A DNA stretch of 64,000 nt from Istiophorus platypterus (Eukaryota; Chordata; Actinopteri; Istiophoriformes; Istiophoridae). The notes under the pieces are model-generated. The model saw only the letters and a list, made by a program, of their open reading frames with translations. It was not told the origin of the DNA and did no database searches. Below are positions 1-13,250 of this stretch, piece by piece; position 1 is the stretch's first letter, and every line of letters starts with the position of its first letter. The translations under genes and the position numbers were made by a program. Location of the stretch: NCBI GenBank assembly GCA_016859345.1, contig CM029129.1, positions 16,833,560 to 16,897,559 of the forward strand, in the 5' to 3' direction.

Positions 1-329
1 TCAGTATCAATGCTTTGGGGATTGATTTGCCCACCGCTACAACACAGATAATCAATAATGTCTCATACGAGCAGAGAGTCACAAAACAATCACCACAGAA
101 GGACAGAGCAATAAAATAGCATATTCAATTATTCACCACAACCTGCTGGCCCTTTAGTGCGGAAACACACTGATTAAGAAATCAAAAAGTGGTGTTTAAA
201 CCAGTAGAGAGAGTTTAAATTGATTTGCCAAGATTTTAAGACTAATTGGGATTAATTGATTGAATTCATTTGCTGATTAAGAAAGAAAAATCGAGAGGCA
301 CCGGCAGCGAAGTCGTTGGTGGAACTCAC

Positions 330-3300
330 CGGTCTGTGTTGGAGTCTACGGAGGCAGAGCCCGGTTCGGTAACTGACCGGGGGGCCGACTGTCTCGACTG
401 CTCGGACGCTGTGTTGGGAGGAGCGAGGTGGGGAGCAGGCAGCGCGAGGCTGGGAGGAGGTGTGTGGGTGAAGCCGGGTGGGGGGATGTTGGTGTGTGCG
501 TTTGGCTGAGAAAATGGCAAAGAAGAAGAAGAAAGCAGAGTTCTCATCCTCTGCTTGTCCTCATCTGATCTGTTGGCCTCCAGACTGCAGACTGGAGCTG
601 CTCGAACCTCGTTCCTCCTCTCCTCTTCCTCCTGCCTGTGTCTCCTTTCCTGCTCCTCCCTCTTCTCTCTTCTTTCTATCTCTTCGTTCTCTTGCAGAAG
701 TTTCCTTTTCTGTTCCTCCTCTTTCTTTTTCCTGTCTTCTTCCTCCTTCATTCTCCTCTCTGCTTTCTCTTTCTCCTCTCTCCTCTTTTCCTCCTCCTTT
801 TTCTTCTTCTCTGCCTCCTGTCTCTTCTGCTCCTCTTGCAGTTGTCGCTTCTTTTCATCTTCTTCCCTCTCACTCCTCTCCTTCTCCTCCCTATGCATCC
901 TTTCCTTTTCTCTCTGCTCCTTTAGGAGTCTCTCTTTCCTCCTCTCCTCCTCAAGTTTTTTCTCCTCCTCTCTTTTTTGCCTTTCCTCCTCTTCTTTTTT
1001 CTTCCTCGCCATCCTTTCTTCCTCCTCCTTCAAGAGTCTCTCTTTCTCTTTCTCCTCCCTTTCCTTCTCCTCTTTGAGTATACTCTCCTTTTCTTCCACT
1101 TCCCTCTTTCGCCTCTCCTCTGCTTCTTTGACTCTCTTCTCCTCCTCTTCCCTTTTTTTCCTCTCCTCTTCTGCCTTTTTCTTTCTCTCCTCCTCCTCCT
1201 GTAGACGTTTTTTCTCCGACTCCTCCATCTTTCTTCTCTCTTCCTCCTCTTTCATTTTCTGTTTCTCTTTCTCTTTCTCTTCCTCCTCCAGGAGCCTCCT
1301 TTTCTCTTCCTCTGCCCTCCTTTTTTTCTCCTCAAGCACTCTCCTCTCCTCCATCCTTTTCTCCTCCTCCTCCTTCATCTTCCTCATGACTCTCTCCTTC
1401 TCAAGTCTCTTCTCCTCCTCCCGCTTTCGTTTTTCCTTTTCCTCCTCAACCTCGAGGAGTTTTTTCTCCTGCTCTTGTTTCTTCCTCTCCTCCTCCTCCT
1501 GCTTCTTCTTCTCCTCTTCTGCTCTCAGCTTTTCCTGTTTATCTAGCTTCTCTTTTAGGAGTCTCTCCTCCTCACGTTTCCTCCTTTCCCTCTCCTTCTT
1601 GAACTCCTCAGCCTCTTGCAAGAGCCTCCTCTTCTCCTCCTCTAACAGTCTCTTTTTCTCTTCCTCATGTTTCCTCCTCTCCTCCTGCTTTCTGAGCTCT
1701 GCTTTTTGCTCTTCCTCCTTCCTGCTCCTTTCCTCCTCTTGTTTTTTTAGGATTTCTTTTTCGCTCTGCTTTTCCTGCTCTGCCTTCATCATCTCCTCTC
1801 TCTGCATCGCTGCTCCCTCTAACTGTTCTGTCAGTGATGGCTTTTTTCCACTTGTCTTTTCATTGGTTTTCTGTTCAGGACTGTACAACAGATAAACAAT
1901 ATACCTTAATCCCAAGTCTCTGTGTGTGTTTAACCATTAACAGCACCACCAGTTCACATTTTGTAACCTTATTTGTTTATTTTCTGGATCTTGAGATTAA
2001 CTGCAAATATAAATACTCACCCCCAAGGACACCTTTTGATAGTATCCTGCTTAGAGTCATCCTCTTCCAGAAACAAGCCCCCTGATTCATGTCTCTGGTT
2101 AAACGACTCAAAGATGATGTTGTCAAAGTCTACCTCAGGCTCAGGCGTTGCCAGTGGCGGCTTTTCGGTCTTAGAGGCGCTAATGATATTCTGCATCTCA
2201 CCGATTGGCTTTCTCAAATCGATCTCCCTCTGAATGTTTGGCTGTTTTGGAGTGATAAAAGCCGCCACAACATTGGTGGAGGGCTGTTGGGGGGTGGAAG
2301 TCTCACAGCAGGAGAACGGCCACGGAGGGGGCGGGGCTACGATCAGCTCTGAGCCGGATTGGGCAAGACTAGGGACAGAAATATTGGCGGTCAGGCTCGA
2401 GAGGCAAGTGGGTGAGAGTTCACGAGATGGGACGTGCAGGAGGTGATGGCGGGGGCAAGGGGGGTGGTGGCAGGCAGGCCACAGAGCAAACTACAGACCT
2501 GATCATTATTCTACTGCCGTGTCCTGGATGGTCAGTGCAACACAAGGCAGGGTACAAAACACTGCAACTGTTAGCACGAGTTAGCATCAAGGGAAGCACA
2601 AATACCAAACACAAGGCAGCCCTGAGGCCTTGAACAACCGCAGGTGAACAAGTCTCACGATACTTGATCACACACATGGATGAACTGTTACTCAACCACA
2701 CATGTCAGTAGGTTGAAGCAGATTTGCCTCAGCACTAAAGGGGGGTATCTTCAAGTCGTTCAGGCCATGAAGAGGGAGATAAGTTGCTGATTGATATTAA
2801 GGAGTCCTTATAATGTTACTGTAATTGTTTGCATTCTTTGTTATGCGGAATAAAAGAAAGAAAAGCTTTGGAGGAGGAATAATCATCATCTAAGTTAGCA
2901 CAAGGTCCACTGACTTAGCCTGGGAATTTCTGAGGCTGTGTAACTTAAGTATAGTATAACTACATGTTAAAATGATAACAATAGATAGCTGCATAAACCA
3001 AAAAACCCAGTAACAAAAAAGATACACGAGTTTAATCAGGGAATGCCAGAGCTAATGGTAGGAAGATTTTTTTTCCTTTCAACTGACCCAGGCTAGATGT
3101 TTCCCCCTGTTTCCAGTCGTTATGCAAATCTAAGATAACTGGCTGCTAGTGATAGCTTCATATTATGTATGTTTAGGAGAGTGGTATTAATCCTCTCATC
3201 TTAAGCCTCAAAAATCTTGAACTATTCCTTTACACAATCATGCAATGTCAAGCAGGTGACCCACCCAGAACAATATGAAGAATCCAGGCCTTCCCGCTTT

Positions 3301-6300
3301 GTAAAAACTTATTTTCTTTTATGGCCCATATCCCTGTTTTTTTTCCGTGTATGCTGTTTCTCCTGTGCTCTGCTAGAGCCGTTACCAGCCTTCAAGAGGC
3401 TGTTGACACATTTTCTCCTCACGCAGCAGTTCGAGGCCAAACATACCTTTAAGGAGCCAAACCAAGCAATTTTAATTTACACACTCGGGTGATATCATCC
3501 CATGACCTCACCTGGTCCTTCCTTGTACTGATTTGTTGTCTGAGACGGCCGCCTTTGAGTCCTCGGCTGGTCTGACGAGCTGGTTGGATATTCTGATGAT
3601 GGCCACTTCTCCGCCGCGGCTCGGAGGGCTCGGGGAAGGTTCCTTTTCTGCCTGAGCAAAGGCGAACATTGAGCCTATGAAGAGAAAATGCGAGGTCAGA
3701 TAACACGTGACACACTGGGAGTCATATTTGCAAGAATGGAGGGAAAGTGTAGTTTTATGCAAGAGAACTGCTTCCAAATGAGACATTTCCGTACAACAAA
3801 TAGTGTGGGGGGGGGCAATAGACTCTGAAATCACTCGAGGGGAAAAAACACTGACAGGTGAAATGTTAGTTGCTTGGTGTACCTGACTGGCAGGAGCTGA
3901 TCTGAACAGGAGGAGCAAAAGGAGAGACAGTAAGCTGAGGATGAGGAGAGGAGAATAAAGGAGCGCTGGAACGAGAGGAGGAGCGAGGGGGTGAGGAGCG
4001 CTGTAGGGAAGCGGGAAGGCCTGGAGCCGCGGGGTCGCACAGAGCATCAAGATCGGGACTGCTCAGCAGAGGGACGGGGTCAACTTCACCTCCAGTCAGA
4101 GCAGAGTCAGACTTCGGGAAGGCCCCCGGAGCACCTGAGGAAAGCAGAGCGGCCGAAGCAAAAATGAGACAAGATGAGGAAGACGGTGCGGAGGGATAAC
4201 TTTAGGATGAAGGTGGAGGGCAGAGAGGTAGGACAGAGTAGATGAGGCAGATGTGGAAAATGGGGGCTTAAATGAAGAGGATTTTTAGGAAAGGAGCTGT
4301 GAACGGTTTGGAAATTAAAGCAGCACAGAAAAACACGAAAGTACGGCAGCAGGTGCTATGATTATTATAAAAATGGAAACGAAGAGAAATGGGAATCTGG
4401 GTTACCTGACTCTGAGCTAGAGGGGTGAGATTTGGGGACAGGGGGTGCTGAAGGCAGGGGAGGGGCATCAACAGAAAAAGGTGAAGGAGAGGAAGGGCGG
4501 GCAATTGACTTGACAATCTGAGGTTTGAAAATGTGAGAGCGAACTAGTAGAGAGGACAGAGAGGAGAAAAAGAGAAAAGGATGAGAGAAGAAAAAGAGAT
4601 ATTTAAAGATCTGAACAGAAGGCCGGCGGCTGAATAGCACAGGTTTAGTCTAGACAGTCAAAGCAGAGACACACCAGAGACTGAGGTGGGATCATCTACA
4701 GTTTTAAACTCTGGCAGCTGCCGTTGATGTGACACAGGAGCTGGGGAGAGGAGAGCAGTGGAGGTGTGGAGGGTATAGTCGGGAGCAGAGGTGGAGTAAA
4801 CAAGAGGCGGTGCGTGTTCAGTGAGAGGCAAAAAGGGAAAGGGGAACAGCACAGCTCGCCTCATATCATGCACTTTTTATTACGCCACATTAGTTATCTA
4901 TATCTGGGAGGAACAAAACACGGGTTTTATTTATGCAAGGATTTGAATAGACTGTAGATAAGGAAGAAGAGTTACAGCCAGTTGAACAGATATTTGTACT
5001 GAATAAGTGGTTCATCTCATCATTGATGTTTTAGTGCGCTTCTGGACTTGTGCATTTCCGTGAAGAAACACAAAATCATGTCATTGATGGACACACGGAT
5101 AAGACTCAGCTCCCTGATGGCGTGATCTAAATCCTCAAACAAACAGATGTTTAATGCTTTCCCAGCCCCCTGGACGAGTGAGTGAACTGGTTTGATTAAC
5201 AAGGAAAATTGATTTAATTAAACTAAGCAAAAACTAAGACAGTTTAAGTGGAGTAGGGGGCCTTGGGAATTTGGAAATAGTAAAACAGCTGTTACAGTGA
5301 CAGTCTTCCTCTTGGCAGGTGCTGATAGTCAAACAACTGAAAATAGAACAAAAAAAAACAACAACAAAAAAACCCCAAAACAAAAACAAGCAGATACCAA
5401 ATTAGCAACATCCCAACAACACAACTTTTCTTTCTTCTTGTTGCCCGAGGTACAGCAGCATTGACGAAACCTTCAGATGATTCAAAACATTGTCGTCTCG
5501 GTTAAAATTCTCACAACAACCTGATCATGCACAGATCCTCTTCAAAACACACCATGCTTTGTACCAGCCCTTGTAAAGCAACACTGGCATGAAGCTTAAT
5601 CACGTGGAAAACAAGGTCAAACCGGACCATCACACATAACGAACCGTTAGCGGAAAACATGCAGCATGCCTGTCCCCCGGCTGGCCCACTGATACCTTTT
5701 GCTGAGCCTGACTGGAAGATTCGAGGCAGGGAGGGAGGCTGAGAGAGGGTCCGGCCGAGTGGAGGGTGAGAGGATGAGGGCTCAGATGACAGAGGGGGCT
5801 TTTGGGGTAAGGAGTATATGAAATGAAGTGGTTGGGAGTTAGCAGAGGTAGGCTTATGGGTCAGAGTTGTGAGGGAAGACTTCTGGGGAGATGATGTTAT
5901 GATAGTCTCTGTGTACGACGATGCAGTGGAGGGAAGTTTGGGGGTTAAATTAGTAGTGCAAGTTGTAGGTGCACTCGTAGGCTTAAGAGACAGTTTGGAA
6001 GTGGTATTAGGATGAGTAGGACCTTCATAATAATTGGATGAGGTAGGATTTGAAGGAACTACTGCCGAAGGCTCTGCCGAGGCAGAGGGTAAAGTAGACA
6101 AGGATTCAGAGCATTCCAGAGATGACGGATTGGGGGAAGAGGAAAGGGCGACTGAGGGCGTCTCGGAGGACTGGGGTGATGAACGACTCACAGGAGACAC
6201 ATCAGAGAGAGGCAGGACAGACGCTGCACTCTGGACTGAGAGAATATCTGCCGGGACCCGGGAGCTCGGAGGTTGTGGGTCACATAAGGCAGGGCTGCTG

Positions 6301-9300
6301 TTTGGTTTTTTATGCTTGGACCTGGGTGAGGGCTGGGGGGAGGGGCCAGGGGACGGTTGTATCTCGGCGGAGCCGGTGGAGAAGGGGTGGCGGGAGCGAC
6401 GGGGCGAGGGGCGAGGGGCGATAGGTAGGGGAGGGCGAGAGTGGACGGCAGGACTGGGTGGGCCTCCATCATGTCCACAGGCTGAGTAGATGGAAGGTTG
6501 GATAGATGGATGGATGGATGGATGGATGGATGGAAGGGTGGGTGGATCAGGGACAGTAGATTTTTGCAGAAAGAGAAACAATGGAAAACACAGAGAGAAA
6601 AGTTCATGACTTGAGAATGGCAATGAAATGATCCTGAAAATTGGATTACTATTGGCATCCCATGTCGCACAGCTGAGCTGCAGTCATGAGGATCCTTTTC
6701 TTAATCACATGACCCACTTGTTTGTGCAAAACCACAAACAAAACACGGATCTACGATGAACTTTGATGGAATTATGGCCCATTTATCATCATTTACTTGA
6801 CACCTCTCCTGATCATTATACTCTACGTGAAGACGTTCGCAACTGATAAGCACCTCAGACCACAACTTAAGAGCTCAACCAACAACATGCTGCTTTGCAA
6901 TAAAAAAAAGAAAACAAAACTATAAGGACAGATGCAAGTCAAAGCAACTTAGCTTCACAGGCATCACTGCATAGGAAGTCTGATATCTTTTATTTTAGAC
7001 GGGAGTCAGTAACAGTTTATGACTTGACTTGCAGTCTGCAATGCATTTCAGTTGGAAATATGTGCACATCAGTGGTGGAAAGTAACCCGCTGCATTTACT
7101 TACTGTACTTTTTTCTGCAGTTTGAGGTACTTGTACTTTACTTGATCATTTCACTCCACTACAGTCTGCCTTATTTTATCTTGTATCAAGATACAGATGC
7201 TTTTTTCATAATAATTAAAAAAGATATATATTAAATTGAAAATAGGTTGAACTCAACTGGACTGTGTTTTTAGGATTTCAGCACAGGACTACTGCTGTAC
7301 CAGCAAACACAGACACCACAAAACCATAAATCAAATGTAGAAATAACATTTGAAAAGGACCATGAACATGTAATTTCATTCACTCTAAAAAAAGAAACAT
7401 CGGGGACAAGTATTCGAATGTCAGAGCCGATGCATCTGGGGACACAATAACTCTATGTGTCTGTCGCGGCCGGAGCATTTTGTGGCTCCAAACAATCTTC
7501 ATCAAATTTTATATAAGAGGTGGCACTGGCCCCTCATCGCATGATTCCCATTAGCGTTTACTGTCTAGATGAGAAATATGTGGTATGCGAAGAACTTAGT
7601 TAGAAGAAACCATCCAGTCATGAGGGAAGTACAGCAGAACAAATGGTATGAGTGTGTGAAATACTGTCTTATAAACACAGCCTCCCAATAACAGACAGAG
7701 TGGGAGAGAGCTCCTGTTCAGGCCTCCCTTTCCCTGGGAGGAGAAACAATTGACAGCAGGCAGTAAGCATAAGAGAAGAGCTACCTGAGCCTGGAAAAGG
7801 GGGTCCGGTGGAGTTTCGCTTGTCGGGCGGAGGGGGAGCGGGGCGGTTTGGGCGAACTAGAGTGTGTGGAACTACTGCGGCAGCCGGAAAAGGCACGGGA
7901 ATGAGACAGGAAGAGGAAGGTAGAGGAGGAAAAAAATGTCAGAGTCGCAACGGGTGGAAATAATTCAGAGAGAGGATCAGAGAGGAGAAAAGGTGGAAGG
8001 TCTGCCCACCCGTAGCGGTGACAGACTTCTTGTCTTCCTCTTCGTCGCTCTCGTTGAAGTCGTCCAGGTTGCCGATGTCTGAGGGTTTGACGCTCATCAG
8101 GCTGGCCAGGCTCTGCATGTCTTCATCACTGAGCAGCAAGGACAGACATATATCACACCACAAAATGTGGAGTTATTATCAACCACAGCTACAAACAAAT
8201 ACAGAACCACTGCTTGAGTTTAAGTATTTTAAGTCCACTTTAAAGTATCAATGTTAGTAGAATTACAGACAACATGACATTCACGTCACGTGATCTTTAG
8301 TGGATAAACAAGTGCGGCAGCATCCAATTAAAACGCGAACATAATAAAAAAACATGCTGTCATACCTTAAAATACACTAGTCACCGTAACAAAAACTGTT
8401 TTGACCGCACCACACTGAGAGACAACTGCAACCACTACTCACGTGGCTTTCCCCTCACGGACAAACACGCAGGACAGCGAGAGCTTGAGCGTGGCCTCCA
8501 CCACTTTGACAGACAGCGGCTTCAGCTTCAGCGTCAGGTCGGTCTGGGTCGGCATGGGACTGGCGAACCGCTTCAGGTTGATGTCAGCCGATGCCAGCAC
8601 CTTACGATGCCCCTTGTTCTCCTGAGCGCGCCCCAATGTGAAAAAAACAAAGTAAACAAAAAAACCAAAACAACAGAAAACATGACAAGTGCTGCGTTTT
8701 AAAAATCTGATCCGTCCCATCTGTATATTGAACTGTGCTCCTTTACTTCTACTGGTTAGTTAAACTTAATCTGACTTTTGACACAGGATGCTTCACTTAC
8801 ACCCTCAAGGACAAACGTCCACTCTTTGTCCTCAAACTCCTCAGCGTTGGCCTCCTGAACATATGGGAACAAAAATACAATTTCTTTAGCGGAACATATT
8901 ATCTAGACATTTCCTTGTATCTGTGCACATTTTATGAATGCATGAATTTGCTCATCTGGTTTTAAAACCTGATCTCTTTATGTCACCAATAATATGCCTT
9001 AATAAATGTGTATCTTTGTAGATTATTTACTGTTATCCTCCAATATCTAGCTTAACTGCTTATCCCATACTATAAATGCATTCATGTATACAACATACTT
9101 TTCCACACACACCTATTTCTTTTTGCATAAGAGTGTATATTTACATTTAGATTATATTTAAATGAAGCACTCGGCCGGACCAATACGTGCGCAACATACA
9201 AGATCAGGATGAAAATATGCAGAATATCACCAGGCACTATTGTATATGTATATGTACATATGTATATATAGTGTTTAGAGTATAGTTGTAGTTTTTTAAG

Positions 9301-9764
9301 CTTTAGTTCTGGTCCTGGATAAGTTTTTAATTACAGCATTTGTTTTTGTTTTTGTTTTTTTTCTGTGTTCTCTCACGTTGTTTTTGTTTTTTGATTCATT
9401 TGCGACTTGACTGTTGTAACGCTGCAGTTACCCGCTGGGATCAATAAATTACCCAGAACTCTACAGCAGGGATGGATCACCATTCTCCCATAAGGTATTC
9501 AATCATTTGGTGCTTTTACTTTGTAACACTGTTAAGAGAAGTTCTTTATAGATAAAGTTTATGATTCTTCTTCTTATTTTTATCATTGTTTTTGTTGAGA
9601 TTTGGTTTCCATTGTAAACAGTGTGATTTGGTTTTGGTACCTTGAAGAGCGTCACAGAGATGTCGATGTTCTCTGGGACAGGCCACACCACCATGCCCCT
9701 GTAGGGATTTTTGATTCCAGGCTGCCAACTGTGGGGCTGCACAAGAAAAAACACATTTTTAAGA

Positions 9765-9801
<37 letters not shown>

Positions 9802-10461
9802 ATGCCGTTTCAGTGGTTTCACCTTGGAACACATGCGTCTGTTCCTCCTGGTCCACACCACCCTCAGCTTGTCTGGTTGCCTACAGAAACACACAAACAC
9901 AGATCAAAACACACCAATGACGTGCTTCCCTCATGCCGTTACATGACTGTTATAGCTATTACACACTTCGTTCGTCATAAAGAGATGACAAGCCTAAAAA
10001 AAGGCTTTGAAATCCATCGAATAAATTTCTATAAACCGAGTGGAATTTGTATAAATGAGACAACTCAAAGTCTAGCAGAAGGTCTTGTGACTGTCACTGT
10101 GGGATAATGATGCCTAGGAGTCAAATACAAGGCACCAATGTGTGTGAGTGTGTGTGTTTAAATATTTGGCTGCACAGACATTCATTTGTGTATATTTCTA
10201 AAGATCCCATAACTTGTGTGCTTTCGCAAGCAGCTGTTTATCTGTAAATAAAGCCTATTCATGCATATAATCTACGTGCAAGTAACATTTGTGCCTGTCG
10301 ATTTGTACACGTGCGTGTTGATAACACATATAAATATGCATCCATTGTATTTTGCTCAGTCCCCTGCAGCACAGGACATGAAACAGGAAGCTCCGCAATC
10401 ATGTGACCTGAGTTGATTTGAATGTGAGGCGTGCCAGGAAGAAGGAACCCCATTTACCAGC

Positions 10462-10550
<89 letters not shown>

Positions 10551-13057
10551 TTAGACATAATGTACACACAATTCTTTTCAAACCTTACTGCTAACACCTA
10601 ATGTATTATCTTTAGAAACATTTCAACACCTATGAACAATCTGCAGAATGTTAACAGCGATATTTTTTAGATGTTGATCAAGTCTCAAGTTTCAGCACAT
10701 CGGTGTTGAAGTGCAGCCATGACAGTTGTGTTTGTACATATGTTCTTGTGGTATGTGTGTTAGGGGGTCAGGAGCGGCATCAGAAGTAGACTGACAGCAG
10801 CAGAGTAGGGGCTAAAGGGGGTGGGGGGGGGGGGGCACAAAAATAGGAGAAGACCAGGGGAAAAGTTTTTGTGTCTCTGAAACACAGAGGCACAGAAACA
10901 TTCAGTGAAAAACCGTAGCAATGGGTGATGGTGGAAGGGTTGTGACTGGTTTTATAAAGGCAAACATTAGCGGCGCGATACAATCTAGCAACACATAATT
11001 ACTGTACAATGTGGCTCAGCAGACAATAGTTGCTTTTTTTATTTCCACGGTTGATTAGACGAATGATAAACATTATCCTCCTCTAGGCCGTTCATGTCCA
11101 CATTTACAGGCAGTAAAACGAACTCATTTACTCACTAACCTGTTTCGTGTTTTTGTCACATGAGGTGCTGCTAATGTTACATAAAAATACTCCCGTTACT
11201 AAATCTTTAACTATGTTTGTGCCACTTCACTGTCTCTGTCAGCGTCACATTATCATTTTTGACTGGTGTCGCCCACAAACTGCTGGGCCCTCTTATCTTT
11301 GGCCCCCCTCTGTGTTTTTGCTTCCGTTATCCAAAAAAGTTGAAGATGGAGGATATCTTTCAGGAGGCCTTGTTCCTCTAGTCGTGCCATTTTCTGTTTT
11401 TTGATGAATATTAACTATCATATGAAGTACATTATCCTTTATATTGTACAGTATGTAATAGCAACAAGTAAGGACAACCTCCCCAAACACTTGTACACAA
11501 ACATGTGAGCTGTGAGACCTTTTCAACCCAACACCTGGACAGAAGGTTCATTTCCTCTGATGTTTGACACGATCTCCAGATACCAATGACTGTGTTCATT
11601 CACTGACACTGAATACAGATATTAATCGCATGACTGTGGGATGCTTTCCTTTTCAAAAACAACACACACCTTGAGCAATATGACTGGAACTTTGGATTAG
11701 TCTCCAGAATTTTTACCCATTTCCTCCTGTCTTCTCTTCTCCCTCCGGTTATTGACTTCTGCCTCCCTGTTTGAGCAGCACACTGGTAAAGGCGTATGAA
11801 CTCTGATTTCATCACAGTGTTAACCGGGGGTTGCCTCTATTTCTATATCAATGTCTCCCTTCCATTCTCTGTGATTAGATGTCACCAGCTCCTCTTCTGC
11901 CGATCAAACTCTTTCTTATCAAGCTGCTGACAAGCCTCTTACACAATTACTCCATCCTTTAATGTTAATCTGCTACAGATAAGAAGATGCACTGAGGGCC
12001 AACCTATGTGTGGGTTAAAGTTTAAAGATACCACAGAAAGTTTTTCATAATGCGTCCGTGGAGAATACTGTAATGTATGCAAAATTTTCAAGGATTTGAA
12101 AGATATTTAAATATTCTCGATGTTGATCCGGTAGCACAAGTAGGATGAAATATCAAAGTTTGACCCTGAAATCCTAAAAACTGACCACTTTTGATTTCTT
12201 TTGTCTTTTTAACATTGTGTCAATGGATATCAGGGATGAATAATGGTTCAACTGGCCATCTCCCAGCTTTTCCTTACAACAGGAAACAGCAAAACACTTG
12301 GGTCCAATTGTTGTGCTCATAATACTACGTTATTAAATATTTATGTCGAATGTAAACCTTGCTCAAAGAGTACAACACGGGCCACTCGGTCTGATTGCCG
12401 GTACTTGTTTATAATTCCACATTAAATGGGAAATGACTAACAAGCTCAGACAAGACTACGGACTGGTGAGTGTCACAGTTGTAATGTCTGTATTAATCAT
12501 ACCGGGGATGATGCCCTCTGCGCAATTACGCCCAGGAAATCCCCCTTTTCTCAACCGATTCCGATATCAATAATAATAATAATAATAATAATAATAATCT
12601 ATATGGCCGCTGTGTCAAAACAAGAGTGCTTCGAGGCCACCGATCCCGATGATGGAATAACTACTGACAGCCACGGTCCCCGTCGATAGGCGGGGTCGGG
12701 AATCGAACCCATGGTCGCTCCGCTCGATAAGTTCAGAGCACGAAGGCCACACGCAGCACACGGAGGACGCCCTCGGCTCCGGCTCCGGCTCCGCGCGTAG
12801 CGGAAAGACCGACGACGCGAGAATTACGGAGCCCGTAACGGAGTCTTATCGTAGGTAATAACAGGCTCGGTTGTTTACACTTTAAACAGCGGAGGAACCT
12901 TCAGCCGGGGAAGGGAAAGGGAACTCTGAGAGTAATCATGTGTCCAGACTCACCATTTCTTAGTGCACTCTAAAACCAGTTCCTGGTAAGAGGCGACAAA
13001 CTGAAACTTCGAAGCCTTTTTACCAACTCGCTGAAGTCTTTTCCACACGGAAGTCAT
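330..13057 (-). CDS. ehbp1l1: EH domain-binding protein 1-like 1, N-terminal 1334 codons (partial)
   Basis: Adaptor of endosomal and apical membrane traffic that links Rab8/Rab10-type GTPases to EHD proteins and membrane (family knowledge). Coding exons in gene order: 12954-13057, 9823-9880, 9641-9736, 8801-8854, 8443-8621, 8010-8128, 7785-7874, 5696-6481, 4675-4740, 4406-4543, 3883-4134, 3512-3674, 2021-2368, 330-1880. Phase carries without a break across all 13 junctions. Residues about 1-165 are the N-terminal C2 (NT-C2) domain, starting MTSVWKRLQRVGK, with QPGIKNPYRGMVVWPVPENI and SPMPTQTDL; DEDMQSLASLMS follows. Residues about 205-815 are Pro/Ser-rich and disordered. The last visible exon is an E/K/R-rich helix, then a Pro-rich tail, and ends at a GTGAGT donor. 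The calponin-homology and Rab-binding bMERB domains expected in this family must lie left of the window. Paralogue EHBP1 is the alternative; the fam89b/znrd2 neighbours favour EHBP1L1. The start is the only ATG giving the family N-terminus. Confidence 0.93.
600..1815 (-). repeat. E/K/R-rich low-complexity coding stretch (long charged helix)
   Basis: About 400 consecutive residues of the last visible ehbp1l1 exon consist almost only of Glu, Lys, Arg, Gln and a few Leu/Met, in units such as KREEEERLLKEK and EEEERKKREEEE. Spacing of opposite charges at i, i+4 is that of coiled coils or stable single alpha-helices. On the DNA level the plus strand is an almost pure CTC/CTT/TCC pyrimidine tract, so several long Ser/Phe/Leu-rich ORFs on the plus strand here are shadows. 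Replication slippage could make length vary between individuals. Confidence 0.85.
2700..3500. other. ehbp1l1 intron, nothing further seen
   Basis: Sequence between the exons ending at 3512 and beginning at 2368. Only ordinary AT-rich intron sequence is visible; no ORF carries exon signals in the right phase. Confidence 0.6.
6497..6534 (-). repeat. (TCCA)n microsatellite in an acceptor tract
   Basis: On the minus strand a run of TCCA/TCTA units lies directly upstream of the ctactcag acceptor of the 786-nt ehbp1l1 exon (exon start 6481) and supplies most of its pyrimidine tract. Confidence 0.8.
7071..7200. mobile_element. Fragment of a teleost non-autonomous DNA-transposon-like repeat
   Basis: Begins AGTGGTGGAAAGTAAC and contains TTTGAGGTACTTGTACTTTACT and a CACTCCACTAC-like stretch, the start of a very common teleost interspersed repeat that I recall being classed as hAT-like. 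It is degenerate and incomplete and lies in the ehbp1l1 intron between exons 7785-7874 and 8443-region upstream. Classification is from memory, not from a search. Confidence 0.6.
9770..9800. repeat. (TG)n microsatellite next to an ehbp1l1 donor
   Basis: TG dinucleotide run about 30 bp downstream (minus strand) of the exon 9823-9880 donor, inside the 86-nt intron that separates it from exon 9641-9736. Confidence 0.85.
10465..10549. repeat. (AC)n microsatellite, about 42 units
   Basis: Uninterrupted AC run of 85 nt in the first ehbp1l1 intron; the longest pure dinucleotide array in the window. Shadow Cys/Val ORFs over it are not genes. Confidence 0.97.
12570..12765 (-). mobile_element. Possible tRNA-derived SINE
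   Basis: Read on the minus strand, a GGTTCGATTCCCGAC stretch at about 12697-12711 matches a pol III B box. It is followed by about 90 nt of unique sequence and an (ATT)n tail at 12570-12598, the order of a tRNA-derived SINE. No good A box or closing acceptor stem is visible, so this is neither an intact tRNA nor a certain SINE. It lies in ehbp1l1 intron 1 near the CpG-rich promoter. Confidence 0.35.
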
Positions 13058-13250
13058 GATCTCCTCTGGTGAGAATAAAACTTCACGCAACAATAATCCA
13101 ACTTTGTCCGCTGCGTCTGTTCCTTAAAAGGTCCTCCTCTTCTCCTCCTCCTCCTCCTCCTCCTACTCCTTCTTCTTCTTCTGCTTCTGGTGCTGCCGAC
13201 GCCGCTGCTGCTGCGGGTGAGGATGATGATGATGGTGGTGTTGGTGATGA
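12740..13250 (-). promoter_or_regulatory. CpG-rich promoter and 5' end of ehbp1l1
   Basis: GC- and CpG-rich sequence surrounds coding exon 1 (12954-13057). No TATA box is apparent. (CTC)n and (CTT)n runs at about 13140-13190 and 13400-13425 lie in the presumed 5' UTR or promoter. Exact transcription start cannot be read from sequence. Confidence 0.5.

Noticed and set aside
478..1895. Long plus-strand ORFs rich in Ser, Phe and Leu
   Set aside because: They are the complement of the E/K/R-rich ehbp1l1 exon; composition is forced by the purine tract.
5020..5202. 60-codon minus-strand ORF between ehbp1l1 exons
   Set aside because: Flanking ehbp1l1 exons already join in phase, and the ORF has no clear donor and no family resemblance.
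10356..10581. Minus-strand ORFs of alternating Cys-Val
   Set aside because: Translation of the (AC)n microsatellite.
12680..12760. A second tRNA gene on the minus strand
   Set aside because: Only a B-box-like stretch is present; acceptor and D stems do not pair.
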